DNA of 14,249 nt from Chlamydiota bacterium (lineage in GTDB: Bacteria > Chlamydiota > Chlamydiia > Chlamydiales > SM23-39), in assembly GCA_021772165.1 (NCBI GenBank), contig JAJFMM010000166.1, forward strand, positions 1 through 14,249, in the 5' to 3' direction. Every line of letters starts with the position of its first letter. Position 1 is the first letter of the stretch. A program made the position numbers and the translations under genes. The notes under the pieces are model-generated. The model made no database searches and was not told the origin of the DNA. It was given only the letters and a program-made list of their open reading frames with translations. Shown piece after piece: positions 1 to 7,134 of the stretch.

Positions 1-34
1 TCCGATTCTCTAATTATGCGTTTTTTGGCATTAT

Positions 35-66
35 TTGTGGATAATTATTCGCTTTTGATGTATAAT
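35..66 (+). promoter_or_regulatory. Putative sigma-70-type promoter for the small ORFs at 88-289
   Basis: A perfect -10 hexamer TATAAT lies at 61-66. The best -35-like match is TTGTGG at 35-40, which leaves a 20-base spacer, longer than the usual 17, so the -35 element is weak. Transcription would begin near 73, just ahead of an AGGAGG at 78-83 and an ATG at 88. The -10, SD and start codon line up in the right order and spacing, so the combination is more convincing than any element alone. The assignment rests on sequence only. Confidence 0.5.
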
Positions 67-87
67 TAGTCATAAATAGGAGGAAAT

Positions 88-204
88 ATGCTTGATATTA
101 TAGAGATAAAAACAAAGTTCAACCATGCCTTTAGCTTCCAACTTGCGATTGGAAATAGCTGTTTTCCAGCAAATTGTTCACTTTCGGAGCTTCGGAGATG
201 CTAA
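88..204 (+). CDS. Small ORF (38 aa), strong SD, unknown function
   Basis: This 38-codon frame starts MLDIIEIK and ends LSELRRC. It begins 4 bases after a perfect AGGAGG (78-83), and a TATAAT box sits 22 bases before that. The initiation signals are the best in the left part of the window, yet the product is short and I recognise no domain. It overlaps a second small frame at 125-289, shifted by +1. It may be a genuine small protein, a leader peptide coupling translation to the second frame, or the 5' part of a gene now split by a frameshift. The next confident gene starts at 332. Function is unknown. Confidence 0.4.
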   Translation: MLDIIEIKTKFNHAFSFQLAIGNSCFPANCSLSELRRC

Positions 205-289
205 ACCCGAATGTAAGCAAGATCTATTTATAGCCTATTTGATTGAGGAATGGGGAATTCTTGAAGATGATTTTGACATGGATGAGTAG
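125..289 (+). CDS. Small ORF (54 aa) overlapping the preceding one, acidic C-terminus, unknown function
   Basis: This 54-codon frame begins MPLASNLRLE and ends with the acidic tail EDDFDMDE. It overlaps 88-204 by 80 bases in the +1 frame. The frame is open from codon 110-112, just after a stop at 107-109, but no SD precedes the ATG at 125. Initiation could therefore depend on the upstream ORF, or the two could be read as one protein of about 60-66 residues if a +1 shift occurs in the shared stretch (110-201). The composition (mixed hydrophobic and charged, ending in Glu/Asp) is protein-like, but I recognise no family. The ORF could also be a decayed remnant or not coding at all. Confidence 0.3.
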   Translation: MPLASNLRLEIAVFQQIVHFRSFGDAKPECKQDLFIAYLIEEWGILEDDFDMDE

Positions 290-331
290 GTTCCTTGACT
301 CTACCAGACGAAAAGCTCTATTCTTCTGTCC

Positions 332-1093
332 ATGTTGTTTCGCAGGCAAGCACCTCTTCCTTCCGTGGCCTTTGCGACCAGTTGCTGGGAGCGAGACTGG
401 AAACCTATTCTGCTCGATGCCGATTATCTGGCGAAAAAGCAGATTGGGAATCACTGCTTTGACTTCGCTGAAAAGATCGTTGTGATCAATAACGTCGCGT
501 CGAGAGAGGCTGTGATGGCGGCAGCGCAAAAGCGAATCGATGAGGGCATTTTGAGCCGAGCCGTTTTCGCAGAAGAGTCTGTACTCTCTTCCTTTGGGTT
601 GAAGAGAGAAGATTTTCAGCCGGGCGCTGATGCCGATCAGTATGAAGGTGTCAATGCTGACTGGATCTACTACAATGCACTCGCTCCACTCTCTGCGATC
701 CATGCGGCAAAGAGTGACTATCTGCTCTATCTGACAGGCGATGTTAGGCTCGATGAGCCCATTGATTGGATTGGAAGGGCAATTCGACTGATGGAAAAAG
801 ATGCTCGTTATAAGGTCGCCAATCCCGTGTGGAATGGCCAGCGCGCGGAAGCAAAGAGAGAATCAATCCGTCGAAAAAGAGGATTTTTTGTGAGCGACAG
901 AGGCTTTTCTGATCAGCTATTTCTGGTGCGCCGCTCCGATTTTCTTCAGTCGATTTATAGAGAAATTCGAGAGGACTCTGCTCACTTTCCGAGGGGAGAT
1001 GTTTTTGAAAAACGCGTTTTTTCCGCAATGAGAAATCGCGGATGGCTCAGGCTGACCTACGGGGCCGGCTCTTACACACATGAGAATTTTTGA
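332..1093 (+). CDS. Putative glycosyltransferase-like protein (GT-A-like), 253 aa
   Basis: The frame encodes 253 residues with features reminiscent of nucleotide-sugar-dependent GT-A transferases. An opening beta-strand SVAFATSCWERDW lies at about residues 11-23. A hydrophobic strand YLLYLTGDVRL lies near the middle, where such enzymes carry an acidic metal-binding motif. Downstream are ANPVWNG and FSDQLFLVRRSDF, resembling acceptor-side elements. No classical DxD is present (GDV stands at that place), so the activity call is tentative. The start is uncertain: no SD precedes ATG 332, and GTG 371 would begin exactly at the first strand. The TGA shares its last base with the dnaG ATG, implying translational coupling. 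The likely role is cell-surface glycan or lipopolysaccharide modification, which is inference only. An AT-rich upstream region separates it from the mini-ORFs. Confidence 0.5.
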   Translation: MLFRRQAPLPSVAFATSCWERDWKPILLDADYLAKKQIGNHCFDFAEKIVVINNVASREAVMAAAQKRIDEGILSRAVFAEESVLSSFGLKREDFQPGADADQYEGVNADWIYYNALAPLSAIHAAKSDYLLYLTGDVRLDEPIDWIGRAIRLMEKDARYKVANPVWNGQRAEAKRESIRRKRGFFVSDRGFSDQLFLVRRSDFLQSIYREIREDSAHFPRGDVFEKRVFSAMRNRGWLRLTYGAGSYTHENF

Positions 1094-2907
1094 TGGGGAC
1101 ATTTACACGAGAGAGTTTAGAGGCGCTGCGCAGCCGCATCGATCTTGTCGAGGTGCTCAATCCTCACGTGAAGCTCCAAAAGGCGGGCGCTGCTTACAAG
1201 GCGCTCTGTCCATTTCATGATGAAAAGTCTCCCTCTTTTGTGATCCAGAGGGGAGACAGTCACTACCACTGTTTCGGCTGCGGCGCGCACGGAGATGCGA
1301 TCGCCTTTTTAATGACCTATCTCAAGATGAGTTTCGTCGAGGCGGTCGAATCTCTCGGTCAGCGCTTCGGTGTGCAGCTCGAAGAGTCGGACCGTTTTTC
1401 ATCAGAGCCGAAGGGTCCTTCGAAAGCTCTTTTGAAAGACGCTCTCGACAAGGCGGCTCGCTTCTATCACTTCTGTCTACTCCATACGCAAGAGGGGCAT
1501 AGCGCTCTTACCTATCTCTATGCCAGAGGGATCGATCTCGGTTTCATTCGCCAATTTCAGATCGGCTATGCTCCTCGCATTCCGGGTCTGTTTTTAAGTG
1601 CGATGCGCGAGCAGAAAGTTTTAGAGCCGCTCTTGAAAGAAGCGGGTCTCTTCAATGCAAAGGGACGGGAATTTTTCTTCGATCGCATCACCATTCCTAT
1701 TCTCGATCCGATGGGCTCTGTCATCGGCTTTTCCGCGCGCTCCTACAAGCCTGATACGTTCGGTCCCAAGTATGTCAACACGCCGGAGACTCTGCTCTTC
1801 AAAAAATCAAAGGTGCTGTTTGGCCTGAGCTATTCCAGAAAACGCATCGCGCGAGAGAAAAAAGCGCTCATCGTCGAAGGACAGTTCGATGCTCTTCGCC
1901 TGATCTATGCGGGATTCGACTGGACGGTGGCCGGACAGGGGACGGCTTTTGGAGAAGATCACGTCAAAGAGCTCGCTCAGCTCGGTGTGCGCCAAGCGGT
2001 TCTCGCTCTCGATGGAGACAATGCCGGAAGAGAAGCCGCTGTCAAAATAGGCAATCTGCTGCAAAAAGAGGGGATCGATGTCCGGGTAGCTTCCTTGGAA
2101 GAGAAGTGCGATCCAGATCTTCTGCTTAGAGAGCGAGGACCGGAAGAGCTGCGCAAGATCCTCGAGTCGGGATCTGAATATATCCCTTTTCTCATTGCGC
2201 ATCTCTCTAAGTCGATCAATCCGCAAACGCCCGCCGGTAAAAATGAGCTAGTCCAGACCATTGCAGGGAAAATTCGTCAGTGGGATCATCCTCTAATGAT
2301 CCATGAGAGTCTGCGGAAATTGGCGCGCTTGACCCAGACGCCTGAATCGATTGTCGGTGCGCCGGAAGAAAATGCTCCGCAGATCTATATCAAAAGAGCC
2401 GCAAGCGTCAACAGCGGCATCACGATCGATCCCGATAGAATTTTAGAAGCGGATCTCTTGCGCTGGTTGATTGTCGCCAATCCGCAGGCAAAATTCTTTG
2501 CTGAGATTGCACAGCTCAATATCCGGTTGGAGCATTTTCGTCTCAGTGCAGCGCGCAGCATCTACGAAAAAGTGGTATGTGCTGCTTTGGAGGGCAGAGA
2601 GTGCGATCTACTCTCTTTAGCGATCGATCTAGAAAACCCTGAGCAGCAGATCTTTCTTGCAGAAATTTTGCAAAAGAGAGTCAATCGAGAAAAAGCTCAA
2701 GAGGGGTTCGCCGAAGCGGTGCAGCGCCTCTTGGAGCGCTACTGGATGCAGCTGAGAGAAGATATCAAGCTCAAGATCTATAGCGGCGCCGGCAGTGAAG
2801 AAGAGGTGCTCGAGCTCGCCAGACGCTTCGATGAGATCAAACGCGCTCGGCCGCAAGTAGTCTATCCGGAGAAAAAAGAAGATGAAAGAACATCTGATCT
2901 TTTATGA
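1093..2907 (+). CDS. dnaG: DNA primase DnaG
   Basis: DnaG synthesises RNA primers at the replication fork in partnership with the replicative helicase. The 604-residue product has the full architecture. The N-terminal CHC2 zinc finger has C39, H42, C60 and C63 (CPFH, then CFGC). A catalytic core carries GFSARSYKP and KYVNTPET. The Toprim fold has E262 (VEGQFDAL) and the acidic pair D307/D309 (LDGDNAGRE), with a further DPD near residue 340. A helical C-terminal domain for helicase contact follows. Length is close to the E. coli enzyme (581 aa). I chose ATG 1093, which overlaps the preceding TGA by one base, rather than the in-frame TTG at 1090. There is no clear SD, consistent with coupling to the upstream gene. 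The 3' end overlaps the next gene by 26 bases. In C. trachomatis dnaG also lies near glyQ and pgsA. Confidence 0.97.
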   Translation: MGTFTRESLEALRSRIDLVEVLNPHVKLQKAGAAYKALCPFHDEKSPSFVIQRGDSHYHCFGCGAHGDAIAFLMTYLKMSFVEAVESLGQRFGVQLEESDRFSSEPKGPSKALLKDALDKAARFYHFCLLHTQEGHSALTYLYARGIDLGFIRQFQIGYAPRIPGLFLSAMREQKVLEPLLKEAGLFNAKGREFFFDRITIPILDPMGSVIGFSARSYKPDTFGPKYVNTPETLLFKKSKVLFGLSYSRKRIAREKKALIVEGQFDALRLIYAGFDWTVAGQGTAFGEDHVKELAQLGVRQAVLALDGDNAGREAAVKIGNLLQKEGIDVRVASLEEKCDPDLLLRERGPEELRKILESGSEYIPFLIAHLSKSINPQTPAGKNELVQTIAGKIRQWDHPLMIHESLRKLARLTQTPESIVGAPEENAPQIYIKRAASVNSGITIDPDRILEADLLRWLIVANPQAKFFAEIAQLNIRLEHFRLSAARSIYEKVVCAALEGRECDLLSLAIDLENPEQQIFLAEILQKRVNREKAQEGFAEAVQRLLERYWMQLREDIKLKIYSGAGSEEEVLELARRFDEIKRARPQVVYPEKKEDERTSDLL

Positions 2908-3277
2908 CGCTGATTGTGACTTTTGTCATAAAGCTGTCTTGCAGATCATCAAAGCAGATGAGGAAATGCTCTTTGCTTTCTCTTCTCTTGAGGGAGAGAC
3001 GGCAAGTGAGATTCTAGTCGGCCCTAATGCACACTATGCTAAAGAGAATAGTCTGGTTTTAGTCGAGGCTTACGAATCGGATAAAAGACGTTACTGGATT
3101 CGCTCCAAAGCGGCTTTTCGTATCTATTGGCTGATGGGAAGTTTGTGGATCGGCTGGCTCTGCTTCTTGCCTGCGTGGATGGTGGACTGGGCTTATCGCT
3201 TAGTGGCTAAGCATCGCCATCGTTTGCATTTTGGGTGGGAAAGACCGGAGTTTCAAAATGATCGTTTTCTACCCTGA
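2882..3277 (+). CDS. DCC-family thiol-disulfide oxidoreductase (DUF393-like)
   Basis: This is a 131-residue protein whose N-terminus holds the family hallmark DxxCxxC as D9-A-D-C12-D-F-C15, inside FYDADCDFC. DCC proteins are predicted thioredoxin-like redox proteins, and their substrates are mostly unknown. An aromatic, Trp-rich hydrophobic stretch at about residues 72-100 (YWLMGSLWIGWLC and onward) could associate with the membrane, and a basic tail rich in His and Arg follows. The ATG lies inside the dnaG 3' end (26-base overlap), with GGAG about 10 bases upstream, so it is probably translated from the same message. The 3' end overlaps the convergent gene at 3269-3931 by 9 bases. Family assignment is fairly secure; the physiological role is not known. 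Confidence 0.85.
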   Translation: MKEHLIFYDADCDFCHKAVLQIIKADEEMLFAFSSLEGETASEILVGPNAHYAKENSLVLVEAYESDKRRYWIRSKAAFRIYWLMGSLWIGWLCFLPAWMVDWAYRLVAKHRHRLHFGWERPEFQNDRFLP

Positions 3278-3931
3278 ATACTTCTGCTGGACACGGGTGA
3301 CTTGGGTCATCACGTAGGGTATTGCTATTTCTAGAGCATAGGCACAGCTCATCGACGCAGCGCCAAACCCGAGTCCAACGCTCCAGTGAGCCATCGACCC
3401 GTAGGCCGCGAAATAGGTACTGGGAAGACTGTGAGCCTCAATCCACTTCGGATAACTAGCGAAAATGGCTCCAATCCCTGCAGAGATCACGGCTCGCGCG
3501 ACGGCGTCCGTTTTCCAGGCAGTTGGGTCGTGAGCATCGAGAGCTTTGCCTAGGGCGGCTAGCTTGGTGATGAACTGCTCTTTGGGACGATCAGGGAAAT
3601 AGGCTTCTGCAGGTAGGCTCATCGCATCGGCTTGTAGCTGGGCAAACTTTTCTTTTATGAGGTAAAAGTCTTTGGAATCTAGCTTGGGAAGTGCCTGCTC
3701 GATCCTATCCTGCCGTAGGTAGATGGTAGCTACTTTCGTGGCAACCTCAGACTGCTCTTCTCTGAGCTGCAGGACAACTCTCGCCTCATCTAGGGCGGCT
3801 CGGCTCTCGCTGTCGGTAGAGAGGTCTGAAAGCTTAGAAAAAATTTCTTTTGCACCCTCTATCTCCTCATAATTCATGGGAGTTTGAGTTAAGTAGTGAG
3901 TAAAGCTTTGAATATCACTTAATATAGCCAT
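3269..3931 (-). CDS. Hypothetical protein, 220 aa, two C-terminal hydrophobic segments
   Basis: I do not recognise this family. The first 140 or so residues are soluble in character, rich in charged helices (ALDEARVVLQLREEQSE and ALPKLDSKDFYLIKEKF) and possibly partly coiled coil. Two hydrophobic segments follow at about 143-159 (AVARAVISAGIGAIFAS) and 183-207 (starting WSVGLGFGAASM), joined by a polar linker of some 24 residues, and the protein ends with a short polar tail. There is no N-terminal signal peptide. An AAGGG lies 5 bases before the ATG, a good SD. The gene is the last of a minus-strand run after the glycyl-tRNA synthetase gene (67-base gap) and its end overlaps the convergent DCC gene. 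Paired hydrophobic segments occur in chlamydial inclusion-membrane proteins, but this linker is longer and more polar than typical, so that idea is weak. Confidence 0.75.
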   Translation of the reverse strand: MAILSDIQSFTHYLTQTPMNYEEIEGAKEIFSKLSDLSTDSESRAALDEARVVLQLREEQSEVATKVATIYLRQDRIEQALPKLDSKDFYLIKEKFAQLQADAMSLPAEAYFPDRPKEQFITKLAALGKALDAHDPTAWKTDAVARAVISAGIGAIFASYPKWIEAHSLPSTYFAAYGSMAHWSVGLGFGAASMSCAYALEIAIPYVMTQVTRVQQKYSG

Positions 3932-3998
3932 AAAAACCCTTGTAATTGCTTACATAATAATACAAGTTATGTTTTATGGGTAGTTTAAACTAAGCTGT

Positions 3999-5396
3999 TT
4001 AGTAAAGCTTTTTGTTTAGAATTTCAATTAATTGATTTGCAGGGACGCGCTCTTGTTGCATAGAATCGCGGTCGCGTAGGGTGACGGTGTCATCTTCGAG
4101 CGTATCGAAGTCAACAGTGATGCAAAACGGAGTGCCTAATTCGTCTTGGCGACGGTAGCGCTTACCGATCGCGCCGGACTCATCATATTCGCAGTTCCAA
4201 AGATTTTTGAGAGAGTCGAAGATGCTCTTGGCTTTTTCTGTCAGAGGCTCTTTTTTCATCAAGGGGAAGATGGCGGCCTTGACGGGAGCGATGCGAGGGG
4301 AAAAGTGCATTACGGTGCGCATTTCGCCATTTTCGAGCTGCTCTTCTTCATAGGCGTCGCAAAGAAGGGCAAGTAACGTACGCTCAACGCCAAAGGTAGG
4401 CTCGAGAACGTGTGGGGTATACTTTTCTTTCGTATCCAGGTCCAGGCATTCGATGGGATAGCCGGAATGTTCAGCATGGCGCTTTAAGTCGAAATCGGTG
4501 CGGTAGGCAAGGCCATAAAGCTCGCTGGTGCCAAAAGGAAAATCATAGACTAGATCAACAGTGCGCTTTGAGTAGTGAGAGAGCTTCTCTTTTTCGTGCT
4601 CTTTTTCGTGGATGCGGCTTTTTTTCAGTCCGATCAGATCACACCAGTCATGCATGGATGCGAGCCACTGCTTAAACAGCTCTTCCCAATCTTTTTCTCT
4701 GATGAAGTACTCGATCTCCATTTGTTCGAATTCGATCACGCGGAAAATGAAGTTCCCCGGAGTGATCTCATTGCGGAACGCTTTGCCGATCTGTCCAATG
4801 CCGAAAGGAATTTTCACGCGCATGGTGTCGAGGACGTTCTTGAAGTCGAGAAAAATTGCCTGTGCGGTTTCAGGGCGTAGGTAAGCCGCGTCTCCCTCAT
4901 GGCCAGTTTTGCTCATGTGTGTGGAGAACATTAAGTTGAAGTTACGTGCGTCGGTGAAGTCTTCTGCTCCGCATTTGGGGCATTTGACTTTCTTCTCGTT
5001 CACGAGCGCGGTCATTTTCTCAAGAGCCATGCCATCAGCATCGAGGCCGAGGGCTTCTTCAATGAGATGATCACAGCGGAAGCGCGCTTTGCACGCCTTG
5101 CAATCGATGAGAGCGTCGTTGAATCCCTCCATGTGGCCGGAGGCTTGCCAAGTTTTCGGGTGGAGCAGGATGGGTCCATCAAGACCGACCATGTCGCGTC
5201 TTTCTTGGATAAAGGTTTTCCACCAGAGATCTTTGATATTTTTTTTGAGCTCTACGCCATAAGGACCGAACGAGTAGGTGTTTGCAAAGCCACCATACAG
5301 CTCGGAGCCTGGATAGATAAAACCGCGGCGCTTTGCGAGCGCGACAATCGGTTTGAGAGAGTCTTGTGCAGATGCTTGTTTCATAATTAGAGACAT
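3999..5396 (-). CDS. glyS: Glycyl-tRNA synthetase, homodimeric (alpha2) class
   Basis: This class II aminoacyl-tRNA synthetase attaches glycine to tRNA-Gly in the cytoplasm. The 465-residue product belongs to the single-chain alpha2 type found in Bacillus relatives, archaea and eukaryotes, not the alpha2beta2 GlyQ/GlyS type. Visible features, in order: N-terminal RRGFIYPGSELYGG; a zinc-ribbon-like set C99/C102 and C139/C142; YLRPETAQAIF at 172-182; motif 2 from FRNEITPGNF (about 207) to MEIEYF (231); motif 3 EPTFGVERTLLAL at 322-334; and an anticodon-binding domain with GTPFCITVDFD and VTLRDRDSM near the C-terminus. Two in-frame ATGs lie four codons apart, neither with an SD; I kept the longer. 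It follows the doxX-like gene by 37 bases. In C. trachomatis I recall the same position being held by a long fused alpha-beta enzyme, so the class here is notable. Confidence 0.95.
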   Translation of the reverse strand: MSLIMKQASAQDSLKPIVALAKRRGFIYPGSELYGGFANTYSFGPYGVELKKNIKDLWWKTFIQERRDMVGLDGPILLHPKTWQASGHMEGFNDALIDCKACKARFRCDHLIEEALGLDADGMALEKMTALVNEKKVKCPKCGAEDFTDARNFNLMFSTHMSKTGHEGDAAYLRPETAQAIFLDFKNVLDTMRVKIPFGIGQIGKAFRNEITPGNFIFRVIEFEQMEIEYFIREKDWEELFKQWLASMHDWCDLIGLKKSRIHEKEHEKEKLSHYSKRTVDLVYDFPFGTSELYGLAYRTDFDLKRHAEHSGYPIECLDLDTKEKYTPHVLEPTFGVERTLLALLCDAYEEEQLENGEMRTVMHFSPRIAPVKAAIFPLMKKEPLTEKAKSIFDSLKNLWNCEYDESGAIGKRYRRQDELGTPFCITVDFDTLEDDTVTLRDRDSMQQERVPANQLIEILNKKLY

Positions 5397-5433
5397 AGTT
5401 TAGGCGGTCTCTAAGAAAAATGCAAAGACCTTC

Positions 5434-5928
5434 CTAGAACTTCTCCCAATTCTTGGAGAGCCGCTTAATCCAAGCGTCGACCGAAATGCGGCCAGGTCCA
5501 AAAATAAAGACGGTCAAAGTGGCGATTAGGAAGGGAAAAGGAGCCTCTCTCACTAAAACGGAGGGGTCCTCTATGAAGTGAAAATTACTAAAAACATGGC
5601 TATGGGCAAAGCCAATGGCTGAGATCATCGTGAGGATTAGGGGGATCGTAACCAGGCGGCTTGCAAAACCCACCAAGAAACAGAGCCCAAAAATCATTTC
5701 GACATAGCCGATGAGTATGGCGTGGAATTCAGGATGAGGGACTCCGAGCGTCTCAAAAAAAATAGTGACTTTGTCTAGATTGAGGAGCTTTCCATATCCG
5801 GTGTAGACGAATTGATGGCCCCAAATGATTCTAATTAGCAGAAGGAAAGCGCTTTGGAGGTTTCCTCCGATCCAGATGAACCAGTTGTAGATTTTGGAGC
5901 AGAAGTGGATGATTGGGTTAGCGAACAT
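5434..5928 (-). CDS. DoxX-family integral membrane protein
   Basis: The gene encodes 164 residues with about four membrane segments (roughly 23-43, 69-88, 90-110 and 131-146). The DoxX-family pattern is clear: GYGKLLNLDK after the first segment, EMIFGLCFLVGFASRL across the second and third, and FGPGRISVDAWI near the end. DoxX proteins are small inner-membrane proteins, often linked to thiol or oxidative stress, whose biochemical role is poorly defined. The SD is weak. The gene is divergent from rlmN, and an 81-base shared upstream region probably holds promoters for both. It is co-directional with the glycyl-tRNA synthetase gene 37 bases downstream and may share its transcript. Confidence 0.85.
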   Translation of the reverse strand: MFANPIIHFCSKIYNWFIWIGGNLQSAFLLLIRIIWGHQFVYTGYGKLLNLDKVTIFFETLGVPHPEFHAILIGYVEMIFGLCFLVGFASRLVTIPLILTMISAIGFAHSHVFSNFHFIEDPSVLVREAPFPFLIATLTVFIFGPGRISVDAWIKRLSKNWEKF

Positions 5929-5993
5929 AGAGGCCTACATGTAAACTTTTTTTCACAATGCAGAGGCTGCTTTTTTTAAACAAGGGCTCTAGG

Positions 5994-5999
5994 TATACT
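5994..5999 (+). promoter_or_regulatory. Candidate -10 element for rlmN
   Basis: TATACT at 5994-5999 matches the -10 consensus at five of six positions. The region a normal spacer upstream is a T-run (5971-5977) rather than a good -35. Transcription would begin about 6006-6007, only a few bases before the rlmN ATG at 6010, which would make the message nearly leaderless. No SD is seen before that ATG, which fits. This is inferred from sequence spacing only. Confidence 0.35.
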
Positions 6000-6009
6000 C
6001 TTTGGGCAT

Positions 6010-7062
6010 ATGGACGAACTATGTGGATTTACATTTGAAGAGTTTGCCCTCTGGATGGAGCGGGCCGGGGAGAAGCGGTTTCGCGCTGCCCAGGTGTTTG
6101 ATTGGATCTATCGCAAGGGAGCCACTTCCTTTGAGGGTATGGATAATCTAGGCAAAGGGCTTAGGGAGCGCCTTCAGGCCTCTTTGCGCTTTCCTCTGAT
6201 TAAACTTGTTTCTATTCAGGACTCGAAGGACACCTCAAAATTTCTTTGGGAGTTGTCCGATGGAAAGCTCGTTGAATCGGTGTTGATCCGCTCTTTTGAT
6301 CGAAGAACCGTCTGTCTCTCCTCTCAGGTTGGCTGTCCGGCACGCTGCGCTTTTTGTGCCTCGGGCAGGCAGGGTCTGATGCGCTCTCTCTCAACCGCCG
6401 AAATCGTTGAGCAAGCGCTCCATATCGACCGCTATCTCAAAGAGAAAGGTGAAAGGGTCTGCCATCTCGTCTACATGGGAATGGGAGAGCCTCTAGAAAA
6501 TTATGATGCAGTCCTCAAGTCGATCAAAATTCTCAACGATGAGAAGACGCTGCATATCTCGCAAAGACGCATGACGGTCTCTACGGTGGGTATCTCTCCG
6601 ATGATTCGACGCCTGGCCGGCGAAGATCTCTCAGTGAATTTGGTGCTCTCGCTGCACGCTCCCAACCAGCACCTTCGAAAGAAAATCATCCCGTTTGCAC
6701 GAAAATATCCTCTAGATGAAATTCTCACCTCCATGGATGAGTATGCGACAGAGACGGGGCGAGATATCACGTATGAATATATCTTGATCGCGAAGATCAA
6801 TGACGCAGAAGAGCATGCAGTCGAGCTCGCCGCTCTTTTAAAAGATCGGCAATGTACGGTCAATCTGATCCCTTATAATCCAGTAGAGGGACTGAGGCTC
6901 GAGCGGCCTGAGAAGAATGCCGTCTCTATCTTTCGCGACATCTTGCAGGCCAAGGGGATCCGCACGACCTGGCGTTATACAAAAGGTGACGACATTGCGG
7001 CGGCATGTGGTCAGCTAGCTCTGCAAACTGCAGAAACGCCCCTAATCGGCGTCGGTACTTAA
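6010..7062 (+). CDS. rlmN: 23S rRNA (A2503-C2)/tRNA (A37-C2) methyltransferase RlmN
   Basis: RlmN is a radical-SAM enzyme that methylates C2 of adenosine 2503 in 23S rRNA, and of A37 in some tRNAs, using two SAM molecules and a methyl-Cys intermediate. The 350-residue product has the iron-sulfur cluster motif C109-x3-C113-x2-C116 (CPARCAFC), the SAM-binding GMGEP at 157-161, SLHAPN at 214-219, and the conserved cysteine C333 in AACGQL. The cysteine is expected to carry the methyl-transfer chemistry with a partner in the cluster region. An N-terminal helical domain (FRAAQVFDWIY) precedes the barrel. Length is typical. The ATG at 6010 lacks an SD and sits 10 bases after a TATACT box. It is divergent from the doxX-like gene. 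A Cfr-type homologue is possible in principle, but the sequence reads as an ordinary RlmN. Confidence 0.95.
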   Translation: MDELCGFTFEEFALWMERAGEKRFRAAQVFDWIYRKGATSFEGMDNLGKGLRERLQASLRFPLIKLVSIQDSKDTSKFLWELSDGKLVESVLIRSFDRRTVCLSSQVGCPARCAFCASGRQGLMRSLSTAEIVEQALHIDRYLKEKGERVCHLVYMGMGEPLENYDAVLKSIKILNDEKTLHISQRRMTVSTVGISPMIRRLAGEDLSVNLVLSLHAPNQHLRKKIIPFARKYPLDEILTSMDEYATETGRDITYEYILIAKINDAEEHAVELAALLKDRQCTVNLIPYNPVEGLRLERPEKNAVSIFRDILQAKGIRTTWRYTKGDDIAAACGQLALQTAETPLIGVGT

Positions 7063-7134
7063 AATTATAAGTATTAAACTGAGTTGACGAATTTCGCGGC
7101 CTGAGGTTAGGCTGTTGAAAAGCCAGAAGTTACG

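Noticed and set aside
224..703. Minus-strand 159-codon open frame opposite the glycosyltransferase-like gene
   Set aside because: It has no family features and no SD, and the plus-strand frame has the more protein-like composition and operon context.
1090..1092. TTG start for dnaG
   Set aside because: The adjacent ATG at 1093 is in frame and overlaps the preceding stop in the common TGATG arrangement.
3991..4011. AAGCT/AGCTT inverted repeat at the end of the glycyl-tRNA synthetase gene as terminator
   Set aside because: The stem is only about five pairs, overlaps the coding end, and is followed by no T-run on the minus strand.
5406..5430. GGTCT/AGACC repeat between the doxX-like gene and the glycyl-tRNA synthetase gene
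   Set aside because: The stem is five pairs with a 15-base loop and no T-run, too weak to call.
7084..7113. TTGACG as a -35 for a pgsA promoter
   Set aside because: The -10 candidates at proper spacing (TAGGCT and similar) match only half the consensus, so it is not listed as a feature.
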